64,000 bases of DNA from positions 1-64,000 of the forward strand of contig CALJGI010000002.1 in assembly GCA_938074045.1 (NCBI GenBank), written 5' to 3'. A program made the translations under genes and the position numbers. Positions 44,179 to 52,713 of this stretch are shown one piece after another. A model generated the notes under the pieces. The model saw only the letters and a list, made by a program, of their open reading frames with translations, ran no database searches and was not told the DNA's origin. Source of the DNA: an uncultured Halieaceae bacterium. Lineage in GTDB: Bacteria > Pseudomonadota > Gammaproteobacteria > Pseudomonadales > Halieaceae. Every line of letters starts with the position of its first letter. Position 1 is the stretch's first letter.

Positions 44179-45132
44179 CTAAATGCTATTGGTCAGCATC
44201 AATTCTTTGGGATGCGGCTCCATGTAGTAGGAATTGCCAATAAATTCATCGGGCTCGCGACGAAAGTGATGCTTTAACAGGGTAATCGGCACAATAAGCG
44301 GGAGATATCCCAGCCGATATTGATCGATTGTTTCCTTCAGTTCCTGGCGGTCCTCAGCATCCAGCTTTCGCTTGAGATATCCCTGTATATGCTGAAGTAC
44401 GTTGACATGATTTTTACGTGTGGCAGGTTTCTTCACCAGAGCTGTCATTTGCCTCAAATATTCCTCGGCAAAGTCCTCCTGACTCAGTGTACTGATGCTT
44501 GCCACCAACCTGCCGAGGGCTCTCGCTCCATTCTGGTTGTGGCTCATATAGATTAGTTTGTGGCGAGTATGAAATTCGACGAAATCCTGCCGCGCTGGGC
44601 CTCGTGCTATCATTTGACGCCAGCGATCATACATAAACACCCTCTTAATGAAGTTTTCCCGTAAACCTGCGTCCCCGAGTCGCCCCTCTTCCTCAGTCGG
44701 CAGGCACGGGAATTCCTCCATCAGTTCTCCCGCGTAGACACCAACACCGGATCGCTCAGGATTGGAGTTAAAATACACTTTTACTCGTTCCATGCCGCAA
44801 CTGGGTGAATCCTTTTTGAAGATGTAACCTGAAAGATGAGCTACCCAGTGGCTCTGTTCAGCTGCCACTGTCTTCAGTCGACTGGTGACATCCATCTCTG
44901 CATTCTTTACACCGACGCAGCGCGTGTCCCCGTCACGCTCGTCTTTTACCAAGCGAATCGTTTCACGGGGCACACCAAGCCCGATCGCCATTTCCGGGCA
45001 AAAGGCTCGAAATTCGAAATAATCAGATAGCGTTCCCGCAATATAGCTGTTGTTTTTGTGGCCCCCATCGAAGCGCACTCGTTCGCCGAGTAGACAACTG
45101 CTGATACCGATAGGGATTTTGACCGTTGTCAT
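44179..45132 (-). CDS. DUF523-DUF1722 protein (YbgA-like)
   Basis: A 317-aa protein. Residues about 6-150 form DUF523, with SSCLLGERVRFDGGHKNN and conserved Cys in FCPEMAIGLGVPRETIRLV. The C-terminal part (about 190-310) is DUF1722, with the helical blocks MSHNQNGARALGRLVA and YRLGYLPLIVPITLLKHHF. The fusion is common in proteobacteria; in Escherichia coli the DUF1722 protein YbgA is next to phr. Biochemistry is not established. The start ATG at 45132 removes six extra residues from the longest frame. It sits between a GT-C gene and a monooxygenase gene, on the minus strand. Confidence 0.85.
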   Translation of the reverse strand: MTTVKIPIGISSCLLGERVRFDGGHKNNSYIAGTLSDYFEFRAFCPEMAIGLGVPRETIRLVKDERDGDTRCVGVKNAEMDVTSRLKTVAAEQSHWVAHLSGYIFKKDSPSCGMERVKVYFNSNPERSGVGVYAGELMEEFPCLPTEEEGRLGDAGLRENFIKRVFMYDRWRQMIARGPARQDFVEFHTRHKLIYMSHNQNGARALGRLVASISTLSQEDFAEEYLRQMTALVKKPATRKNHVNVLQHIQGYLKRKLDAEDRQELKETIDQYRLGYLPLIVPITLLKHHFRREPDEFIGNSYYMEPHPKELMLTNSI

Positions 45133-45198
45133 TGTTTCGGAATGCCTCATTGCCAGCCTTCAATAGTGAGTTTTAATTTTTACGTATCGAACTGCAAT

Positions 45199-46662
45199 TC
45201 AGATGACACACTCGAACGCATTCCAATCCGGGGCTTTCATCTTGTCGACAAATCGTTGGTAGTTCCAGGGCCAGCTCGAGGGAATACCATCATCATCGAG
45301 ATACCAGCTGGTGCAACCACCGGTATACCAGATCGTAGTTTTTGCTGCGACTACCCGCTCTTCCTCGAAACCCTCCAGCGCCGCATGCGTGGGACTGATT
45401 TCACGGCACTCTCCGCTTCGGATTCTGGCTATGCACTGGGCTATATAATCCCATTGATGCTCGGCAATATCGATCAGCGAAAAATTACCAACTGGACCAT
45501 TAGGACCGTTCAGCATAAAAAAGTTGGGAAAGTCAGGCATGGCAACCGCCAGATATGCTTTCGGTCGATCGCGCCACAACGATTCCAGCGCCACGCCGTT
45601 GCGCCCGGTAATGGTCATCGGTCGCATGAATCGGTCGGCCTTAAAACCGGTTGCCAAAACGATGGCATCCAACTTATGTAATACACCATCAAGGGTACGA
45701 ATACCTTCTGCCTCGATTGTTTCTATGCCTTCCCGCACCAGAAACGTGCCTGGGCGCTGAATAGCCCCATAATAATCCGGTGAGAATATCAGCCGTTTAC
45801 ACATGGGTTCATGATCGGGACGAAGTAGTTCACGTAACTCTGGGTCCTCCACGTTCTGTTCCAGGTTTTGCAGACAGGCGGCGCTCCACTGAGCTCGGGT
45901 ATCGAGCTTCGACCCAGTGATAGCCTGTGTATAACCCTCGACATTGGCAAGGTACTGCTCTGTACCCATGGCGGCGTCAAGCGCGTCAGGATCAGTGCGA
46001 AAGCTTTCTCGCTCCTCGGCACTGAAGTATCCATTTTCAACCGGCATGATCCACTGCGGTGTGCGTTGAAAATGGCTGACGCCGGCGACTTGCCCCGCCA
46101 GGGCCGATATTATCTGCACGCCAGTGGATCCACTGCCTATGACGCCGATACGTTTACCCTTTAAATCAATGGAGTGGTCCCAACGCGCACTGTGAAACAA
46201 ATCTCCCAAGAAATCTTCCATTCCTTGGATTGCGGGAATATTGGGTTGATGCAGCACACCGGTGGCGGCTACCACTATGTCAGCAACGTCTGTTTCACCC
46301 AGGCTTGTCTGCAGATGCCAACGACCAGCAACAAAGCTGGCGGTCTCGATTCCACAATTAAACCGAATCAGCTCATCGATGCCGTACTTGGTACACGTCC
46401 GTTCGAAGTACGCCTGAATCTCATTGCCAGGAGGCAGAAAGCGAGTCCAGTGCGGGTTTCGTTCAAACTTATAGGTATAATGGTGTGAGGGGACATCGCA
46501 GGTTAGGCCGGGGTATGTATTTTCACGCCAGGTGCCACCGATGCGGTCAGCTTTTTCGTAAACAACCACATCATTGATCCCGTCTTCCAGCAGCTTGATC
46601 GCAGCTAGAATTCCGGCCATGCCGGCGCCAATGACTACCACTCTCAGGGACTTATCCACCAT
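45199..46662 (-). CDS. Type I Baeyer-Villiger-like flavin monooxygenase
   Basis: A 487-aa NADPH-dependent FAD monooxygenase. The FAD site is RVVVIGAGMAGILAAIKLLE; IGGTWRENTYPG is typical of Baeyer-Villiger enzymes. The BVMO fingerprint FLGDLFHSARWDHS is seen near residue 165, then the NADPH site IGVIGSGSTGVQI. The best start is the ATG at 46662, six bases after AGGTGG. Such enzymes turn ketones into esters or lactones, including in steroid side-chain and alicyclic degradation. It reads minus, away from the RimK fusion gene. Confidence 0.9.
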   Translation of the reverse strand: MVDKSLRVVVIGAGMAGILAAIKLLEDGINDVVVYEKADRIGGTWRENTYPGLTCDVPSHHYTYKFERNPHWTRFLPPGNEIQAYFERTCTKYGIDELIRFNCGIETASFVAGRWHLQTSLGETDVADIVVAATGVLHQPNIPAIQGMEDFLGDLFHSARWDHSIDLKGKRIGVIGSGSTGVQIISALAGQVAGVSHFQRTPQWIMPVENGYFSAEERESFRTDPDALDAAMGTEQYLANVEGYTQAITGSKLDTRAQWSAACLQNLEQNVEDPELRELLRPDHEPMCKRLIFSPDYYGAIQRPGTFLVREGIETIEAEGIRTLDGVLHKLDAIVLATGFKADRFMRPMTITGRNGVALESLWRDRPKAYLAVAMPDFPNFFMLNGPNGPVGNFSLIDIAEHQWDYIAQCIARIRSGECREISPTHAALEGFEEERVVAAKTTIWYTGGCTSWYLDDDGIPSSWPWNYQRFVDKMKAPDWNAFECVI

Positions 46663-46824
46663 CGTCATCCACCTGAAATACGCTACCCATCATACCACTA
46701 CAACATAAGAGCTAATTTGGCCATAATGCTGTATAACTCCTGCCATTGACACCTACACGGGCAACTCGTCACTTTTCGGGGTTTACCAATAAATACAATA
46801 AACTCCATGAATGGGGATAGAAGT

Positions 46825-48213
46825 ATGTCTGGAGAAGAACTTGATAAAATTATTGTGGGCAGCGAAGAGTGGTGCCAATTCCCACATCTGGGCGTACCTG
46901 CCGTCAAAGCGCGGGTGGATTCCGGGGCCAAAACCAGCGCCCTGCACGCCTTCAATATTCAAGCATTTCGCCGGGGTGATGCGCCCTGGGTTTCGTTTGA
47001 AGTACACCCTCTGCAACAAAATCGAAAAGTCACCATCAGATGCGAAACCCCAATCCACGACCGTCGGATAGTGAAAAGCACCAACGGTGCCAGCGAAAAG
47101 CGCTATGTTATCCAGACGCCGGTAAGACTTGGTGATCAGGTGTGGGATATTGAACTGACACTGGCAAACCGTGACAGTATGGGTTTTCGCATGCTTCTCG
47201 GCCGCGAGGCAATGACCGGTCGAATTCTGGTCGATCCTGCGGCAGGCCTCAATCTAGGGCGCTTTACCGATACCGAGCTGCGCACTCTTTACAACATTCC
47301 CGAGACAAAAAAGACTGGACTCAAAATCGGTGTTCTGGCGACGAATCCCAAGTTGTATTCAAATATGCGCATCATGGAAGCGGGTGACGAACGTGGTCAT
47401 GAAATGACCTTTCTTAACATCACAGACTGCTATATGAAGCTGGACGATGACAAGCCGGAGGTACACTACCGCGGTGGCCATATCATAAGTGATCTGGACG
47501 CCGTCATACCCCGCATCAGGCCAAGCGCCACTTTCTACGGCTGTGCCCTGACGAGGCAATTCGAGAGCATGGGCGTTTACGCGCTTAACAGCTCCCTCTC
47601 CATCAGCCAATCCCGTGACAAATTGTTCTCTCTGCAGTTGTTGATCAAAAGCGGTCTCGATATACCGGTCACCGGTTTCGCCAATTCCCCCATCGACACC
47701 AAAGAGCTTATCGATATGGTGGGTGGCGCGCCACTCATAGTAAAGTTGTTGGAAGGAACTCAGGGTCGCGGCGTCGTATTGGCAGAAACCGGTAAAGCGG
47801 CTGAAAGTGTAATCAACGCATTCAAGGCGGTTAAAGCGAACCTCCTGGTACAGGAATTTATCAAGGAAGCGAACGGGAAAGACTTAAGATTGCTGGTTAT
47901 CAACGGCAAAATTGCAGGCGCGATTCAGCGCTCAGCTGCACCTGGTGAATTTCGTGCCAACTTGCATCAGGGTGGCTCAGCTTCTGTCGTAAAACCTACC
48001 AAAGAAGAGCGCAGGCTGGCCCTGAAGGCAACCAAAGCAATGGGGCTTGCCGTCGCTGGCGTTGATATCATCCGGTCCAAGGCTGGACCACTGCTGCTGG
48101 AGGTGAATTCCTCACCCGGTCTGGAAGGTGTCGAAACAGCCACGGAAAAAGACATTGCCGGGTTGATGATTTCCGCTATCGAGAAGCAGGCGAAGGTCTC
48201 AAAGTCCCGGTAA
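46825..48213 (+). CDS. RimB-like protease domain fused to RimK-type ATP-grasp ligase
   Basis: A 462-aa two-domain protein. The N-terminal part (about 5-150) is the retropepsin-like/'ATP-dependent zinc protease' family, with [19 protein letters not shown] (Asp in DSGA) and RVLLGREAM-like [16 protein letters not shown]. The C-terminal part (about 160-460) is a RimK/LysX ATP-grasp ligase: [34 protein letters not shown] and [12 protein letters not shown]. RimK adds glutamates to the tail of ribosomal protein S6; RimB is a protease that can remove them. A single chain joins both. The start ATG at 46825 has GGGGA 7 nt upstream. It is divergent from the BVMO gene. Confidence 0.88.
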   Translation: MSGEELDKIIVGSEEWCQFPHLGVPAVKARVDSGAKTSALHAFNIQAFRRGDAPWVSFEVHPLQQNRKVTIRCETPIHDRRIVKSTNGASEKRYVIQTPVRLGDQVWDIELTLANRDSMGFRMLLGREAMTGRILVDPAAGLNLGRFTDTELRTLYNIPETKKTGLKIGVLATNPKLYSNMRIMEAGDERGHEMTFLNITDCYMKLDDDKPEVHYRGGHIISDLDAVIPRIRPSATFYGCALTRQFESMGVYALNSSLSISQSRDKLFSLQLLIKSGLDIPVTGFANSPIDTKELIDMVGGAPLIVKLLEGTQGRGVVLAETGKAAESVINAFKAVKANLLVQEFIKEANGKDLRLLVINGKIAGAIQRSAAPGEFRANLHQGGSASVVKPTKEERRLALKATKAMGLAVAGVDIIRSKAGPLLLEVNSSPGLEGVETATEKDIAGLMISAIEKQAKVSKSR

Positions 48214-48256
48214 CGAATACATTCCGGATTCAACAGGATCATAAACATCTGTGAGG

Positions 48257-49321
48257 TTAGTCTGAGTATTCAAGTCCTGGGAGAGCCAAACGAGCCCAGT
48301 GAATTACACCCCCGGGAAGATTGGCCACTTCTGTAAATCCAGCTGCCTGCAGTATCTGCACCGCCATAGCGGAACGTTTGCCCGACTGACATACCGCTAC
48401 CACTGGCTTGTCACGGTTCACCTCGTCAACCCTCTCCCGCAGTTCACTCAGGGGAATCAGCAAAGAACCCCCGATGTGACCCAACTCCCCACCGTATTCA
48501 GCTGAACTGCGAACATCGAGTAGCGTCAACTCACCCGCGTGTCTGGCGACCCAATCGGGCTCAATCTCCGGTAATCCCGCAAAGGTTTGTACGATAGGGC
48601 CCCAGGTAGATTCCGGTGCAGGGTCAGATTCCGGTTGCCCCGATCTCAGATTCGCCGGCAGCGCGAAGACCAACTGACGTGGATGAGGCAAGCCCAGGTT
48701 ATCCATAAACCCGGCAAAATCCTCCTCGCGTGCCTCACCCCCGATACGTGGATTAAAACGCTTTTCCTCTGCTACCGTTGAGACGGTGCGACCCAGATAA
48801 TCGTGCCCCGGATAAATTAGGCAGTCATCGGGGAGGGTAAATATTTTTTCCCGAATGCTGCACCACATAGTGTGAACATCCCCGGCCTGGAAGTCCGTAC
48901 GACCGGCACCACGGATCAGCAGGCAATCACCGGTAAAGGCCATGCTTCGATCGTGAGTCACAAAGGTCATACAACCACTGGTATGACCCGGCGTCGACAT
49001 TGCCGTCAGGGAACAGTCGCCGAATGCCAATACAGTACCGTCCTCCAATTCCAGATCGACGCCTGCAGCGCCACTCTCGCGACTCAGTGCAATGCGCGCA
49101 CCCGTCGCCTCTTTCATACGCCAGGCACCTGTGACATGGTCGGCGTGTACATGGGTATCCAGTGTGTAGCGCAATGACAAACCCAGTTCACGCAACAGCG
49201 CGTAATCCCTCCCGTGCTGCTCGAATACTGGATCTACGATAATCGCCTGACGACTTACCTCACAGGCAAGGATATAGGTATAGGTGGATGATGCAGAATC
49301 AAATAGCTGCCTGAAGATCAT
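48257..49321 (-). CDS. Persulfide dioxygenase-rhodanese fusion (ETHE1-like)
   Basis: A 354-aa sulfane-sulfur enzyme. The metallo-beta-lactamase half has THVHADHVTG (H57, H59, D61, H62), H113, D132 and H173, the set of ligands expected for a mono-iron persulfide dioxygenase (ETHE1/Blh type), which oxidises glutathione persulfide to sulfite. The C-terminal rhodanese domain (about 260-350) carries the catalytic Cys311 in VCQSGKRSAM, able to pass sulfur to thiols. The ATG follows GGAG and lies inside the 3' end of the neighbouring desulfurase-like gene (23-bp overlap), which means tight coupling. Confidence 0.92.
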   Translation of the reverse strand: MIFRQLFDSASSTYTYILACEVSRQAIIVDPVFEQHGRDYALLRELGLSLRYTLDTHVHADHVTGAWRMKEATGARIALSRESGAAGVDLELEDGTVLAFGDCSLTAMSTPGHTSGCMTFVTHDRSMAFTGDCLLIRGAGRTDFQAGDVHTMWCSIREKIFTLPDDCLIYPGHDYLGRTVSTVAEEKRFNPRIGGEAREEDFAGFMDNLGLPHPRQLVFALPANLRSGQPESDPAPESTWGPIVQTFAGLPEIEPDWVARHAGELTLLDVRSSAEYGGELGHIGGSLLIPLSELRERVDEVNRDKPVVAVCQSGKRSAMAVQILQAAGFTEVANLPGGVIHWARLALPGLEYSD

Positions 49322-51050
49322 CGCTGATATCTCCCTGTGTTAACATTGCCTCCGGACAATCAAGGTCAGGTTCCTGTTGGCGGGTTTCGGCATCACCTGG
49401 CAGTACAAACCAGCGCAAGCGCTCAGCTTCTGCCGGCAATTCGATGAAATAGGAATTTTGTTGCTCAAAATCTCCCAGCAATATTTCGCGACCAGCTTCC
49501 AGGTACGCGGCAAGTGAAGCTACCACACCGCCAGTTTCTTCTTCGATATCGGAGCCACTAGTTTGCACTGAGCGGAAATCGATGCAGCCAAGACGCTCAG
49601 GCAGCTCCTGCGCTATCTCCTGAAAGCGCCAACTGCCTGCTACGACATCCCAAGCATAATAGGGTAACAACCGCCATCCATGTTCTGCAATCAGCTCCAC
49701 CGCTGCCAATAAATATTCAAAGGTGTCCTGATCAATAAAATAATTGAAATTGAGTCTGGCCCAGCCGGGCCGCAGAATCATGTGACCAGCTTCGATCTGG
49801 CGCTCAATCGCCCGGCTTTGCTCCATATCCATATCCAGCAAATGGTGGCCGTAGGGACCAGCGCAGGAGCAGCCGCCTCTGGCTTGGATACCAAACAAAT
49901 CATTCAGCAGTGCAACAACAAAACCATAGTGCAGATCAAGCTCCCCGCGCTTGATGCGCAGGGATAGAATACTGAGCCTGTCAGCATCGAGAGAACCCAG
50001 AATATCGATGTTTTCATTGTCGCCCCACCGCTGCATCGCCCGCTGCACAAACTCTCTTTCAAGATTCTCTATTCGCTTGGTACCCACATCCTGCTGCAAC
50101 TTGAAAGCCAATCCGGCACGTATCGACTCAACAATGGCGGGCGTACCGCCCTCCTCCCGATGCTCATGGTTACTCAAGTACCTGTGATGTTCGGGCGTTA
50201 CATAACTCACCGTCCCACCTCCCGGTATGGCGGGTACACTGTTATGCACCGCGTGCTTCTTTACCACCAGAATTCCCGGCGAACCCGGGCCGCCAACGAA
50301 TTTGTGCGGCGAAATAAATACAGCGTCGGGAGCGGCTGAATGCTCTGGGTTCATATCAATCGCGCTATAAGGCGCGGCAGCGGCATAATCCCAGAAACAC
50401 AAACCACCGTACTCATGAACGAGATCGGTTACTTGTGTAATATCTGTTTTAATTCCGGTGACATTGGAAGCCGCCGAAAAGCTGGCCAGCAACCCGGGCG
50501 CGTCCCGATGACGCTGAAGCCGCTCCTCCAGATCAGCCATATCCAGTAAGCCCTGTGTATTCAGTCTCACCACTTCAATCCTGGCGATGGACTCGCGCCA
50601 GGGTAACTCATTGGAATGATGTTCATAGGGCCCAAGTATCACTACCGGTCGCTGAGATTCAGGAATCGATTCGCCCAGCCCATAACGCTCATCAAGATCA
50701 CGGGGGATGGTCAGATTGAGCAGATCCAGCAACTTGTTGATGGCGGCGGTAGCCCCGGAACCACAAAAAATAATGGCATCGTCGTCACTGCCGTTTATGG
50801 CAGTGCGGATGATATCGCGAGATTGCTCTCTCAAAGCTGAGGTATGTGCCCCGGTGTAGGAGGTTTCGCTATGGGTATTCGCATAGTACGGCAGCACCCG
50901 CTCCCTGATGATATCCTCAACAAATGACAGAGCACGGCCAGAAGCCGTGTAGTCAGCATATACCAACGGCTTGGGGCCAAAACAGGTAGGGACATGTTGC
51001 CCCTCACCAATCAGTGATTGTCGAATCAGGGCCAGAAGATCATCGGACAT
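49299..51050 (-). CDS. Class V aminotransferase, cysteine-desulfurase-like, extended
   Basis: A 583-aa PLP enzyme. The PLP lysine is K250 (FISPHKFVGGPGSPG); earlier markers are H144/H145 in LGPYEHHSN, and D221 in CFWDYAAAAP. The catalytic loop contains C394 and C396 (ARGGCSCAGPYG), so a persulfide-forming Cys, as in SufS/CsdA, is plausible. About 170 residues beyond the usual 410-aa length include an aromatic/acidic C-terminal domain not recognised as known. Its gene overlaps the persulfide dioxygenase start, so it may make or receive sulfane sulfur. Kynureninase- or selenocysteine-lyase-type chemistry cannot be excluded. Confidence 0.85.
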   Translation of the reverse strand: MSDDLLALIRQSLIGEGQHVPTCFGPKPLVYADYTASGRALSFVEDIIRERVLPYYANTHSETSYTGAHTSALREQSRDIIRTAINGSDDDAIIFCGSGATAAINKLLDLLNLTIPRDLDERYGLGESIPESQRPVVILGPYEHHSNELPWRESIARIEVVRLNTQGLLDMADLEERLQRHRDAPGLLASFSAASNVTGIKTDITQVTDLVHEYGGLCFWDYAAAAPYSAIDMNPEHSAAPDAVFISPHKFVGGPGSPGILVVKKHAVHNSVPAIPGGGTVSYVTPEHHRYLSNHEHREEGGTPAIVESIRAGLAFKLQQDVGTKRIENLEREFVQRAMQRWGDNENIDILGSLDADRLSILSLRIKRGELDLHYGFVVALLNDLFGIQARGGCSCAGPYGHHLLDMDMEQSRAIERQIEAGHMILRPGWARLNFNYFIDQDTFEYLLAAVELIAEHGWRLLPYYAWDVVAGSWRFQEIAQELPERLGCIDFRSVQTSGSDIEEETGGVVASLAAYLEAGREILLGDFEQQNSYFIELPAEAERLRWFVLPGDAETRQQEPDLDCPEAMLTQGDISDDLQAAI

Positions 51051-51150
51051 GGGGTATCTGAAGGTGAATTCACGATCCTTCCATAGTACGTGAATACAAG
51101 CCGCACATTGTCTCTATATGTTCCGATTTATGCAAAAAATATAAAATATT

Positions 51151-51178
51151 ATTCCAATTTATATGAATATATTGGAAT
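51151..51178. promoter_or_regulatory. AT-rich inverted repeat upstream of sulfur operon
   Basis: ATTCCAAT and ATTGGAAT, 8-bp perfect arms, lie either side of a 12-nt AT-rich centre. It sits about 100 bp upstream of the desulfurase-like start. ArsR-type persulfide sensors (BigR/SqrR) use AT-rich palindromes in similar promoters, but no such regulator is in the window. Confidence 0.45.
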
Positions 51179-51209
51179 TTAATACCAAATAAATAGCTTA
51201 AGACCGGCT

Positions 51210-52646
51210 TTAGTGTCCTCGCCAACGGCGTTTGATATGGGACTGTCTCACAGCTATTTCATTTGTGCGCTGAGTCGGCGACACAATGGGGATATCCTCA
51301 GGAAGAAAGTCCCGCAATAGTGTCAACTTGACCAACTGCGCTGTCGCCGTCGGCATCTGCTCGGGGCTGGGATCTTCTCTGAATATAAACCGCATAGAGT
51401 GTGTTCCCTTCTCCAAACCAGTGGTATCGACCCACCCCCGCACCCCCGGATCGCGGTGCGCAACGATGTAGTAACGAGCGCCGTCACTAGCAACCGGCAG
51501 CTGATGCCCACTCAATGAGCTGGTGTAGTTTTGCTGGTCAGGTCCTTCAAACCACAGATTGCTCAACTGAAATCCTACATAATGCGGTTCGACTGGCGCT
51601 ACCACACGCACCACCAGTGCTTCATCCACTTCAAGCTCGAATACACCAGCCGCATACAGCTGTCGCGCCCCTGCCACCCCACTTGCAGTAAATGGAGGCG
51701 CCGGAGGGTTGATGCCATTCACCGGCATTGACCTAAGGCCATCCCGGTTGTAATCCGATCTAACTTCCAGCGCAATCTCCTGCAATGCCTGCCAAAACCT
51801 GATCTGGTTAGGTAGCTCACGTCCAATCTTCACCAACTTCTCTCTCATGAATTCTGACGTGACTGGCGCCCGACGGGCACCGATTGAATCCAGGCGCTGT
51901 ATTTCCATGTCCAGGGGCACCTCGTGTTCCCAGTCGGAAAAAATTTCGCGTACTGACAACCATTGTGCTTCACGCATGGATTCTGCGCGGGTTGTGGGAC
52001 AGGACATGAGTTTTCGGGACACCAGAAAATTGCCGGTGAAGTTCTCCGGTCGTTCCGGTCCAATCAATATCTGGAAATTTCCGTCGGCCTGTATATGCAG
52101 GGTAAAGCTATTAACAAAGTCCAGTGTCTGACTTTTGCAGACTGCCATTTCCGCCAACTGCCCAGTCGCCCCCGGCACGTCAGTGATAGTGGCAAAGGTC
52201 ACCATACGTGGTGCTTTGGGTCCGGAAATACCTCGCTCCGAAGTATTCCATTCTCGCGCGTCGGACACTGTGCCCCGCACCCGATAATACCCGGTCGCAT
52301 CAATGGGCGCTTTGAGATACATGGTGTCCGGGTTTTCTGCTGTCCACTTTCGCAACATGTCCATGGAACGATTGAATTCTGGAAATCGTGGGTCCTGCCG
52401 CATTTCCATTTCGATCATGCGACTAACGTGCGCCAGAAGGTACCGGTAGCCTTCCGCCAGGTTTCGATCTGTTGCTTCCGGCGGGAAGTACTCCGGATTG
52501 CGGAGGCTGTCCTCAGCCTGCCTCAGTCCATACAAGAAGTCATCCCAACCCGATTCCAATTCTGGATTGGCATTGGCGGTTGTCGCCAACCCCCAGCCAA
52601 ACACGGCGTACAGCGCTAGCAGACAAACACAACGGGATTGTTTCAT
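51210..52646 (-). CDS. Exported DUF1214-domain protein
   Basis: A 478-aa protein with a signal peptide (about 1-26, ending ANA). The C-terminal third matches DUF1214: YAAGVFELEVDEALVVRV, YVGFQLSNLWFEG and ADGARYYIVAHRDPGV-like RYYIVAHRDPGVRGWVDT. DUF1214 proteins are often found with DUF1254 domains, as exported proteins of unknown role; the N-terminal 300 residues here are not recognised. It lies upstream of the sulfur operon on the same strand, separated by an AT-rich palindromic gap, so it is probably separate. Confidence 0.75.
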   Translation of the reverse strand: MKQSRCVCLLALYAVFGWGLATTANANPELESGWDDFLYGLRQAEDSLRNPEYFPPEATDRNLAEGYRYLLAHVSRMIEMEMRQDPRFPEFNRSMDMLRKWTAENPDTMYLKAPIDATGYYRVRGTVSDAREWNTSERGISGPKAPRMVTFATITDVPGATGQLAEMAVCKSQTLDFVNSFTLHIQADGNFQILIGPERPENFTGNFLVSRKLMSCPTTRAESMREAQWLSVREIFSDWEHEVPLDMEIQRLDSIGARRAPVTSEFMREKLVKIGRELPNQIRFWQALQEIALEVRSDYNRDGLRSMPVNGINPPAPPFTASGVAGARQLYAAGVFELEVDEALVVRVVAPVEPHYVGFQLSNLWFEGPDQQNYTSSLSGHQLPVASDGARYYIVAHRDPGVRGWVDTTGLEKGTHSMRFIFREDPSPEQMPTATAQLVKLTLLRDFLPEDIPIVSPTQRTNEIAVRQSHIKRRWRGH

Positions 52647-52713
52647 AGCAGTTTCCGGATCCGGGAAGGATTTCTACCGCCATAATAGCGACGGTACTCT
52701 AATAATAATCAGA

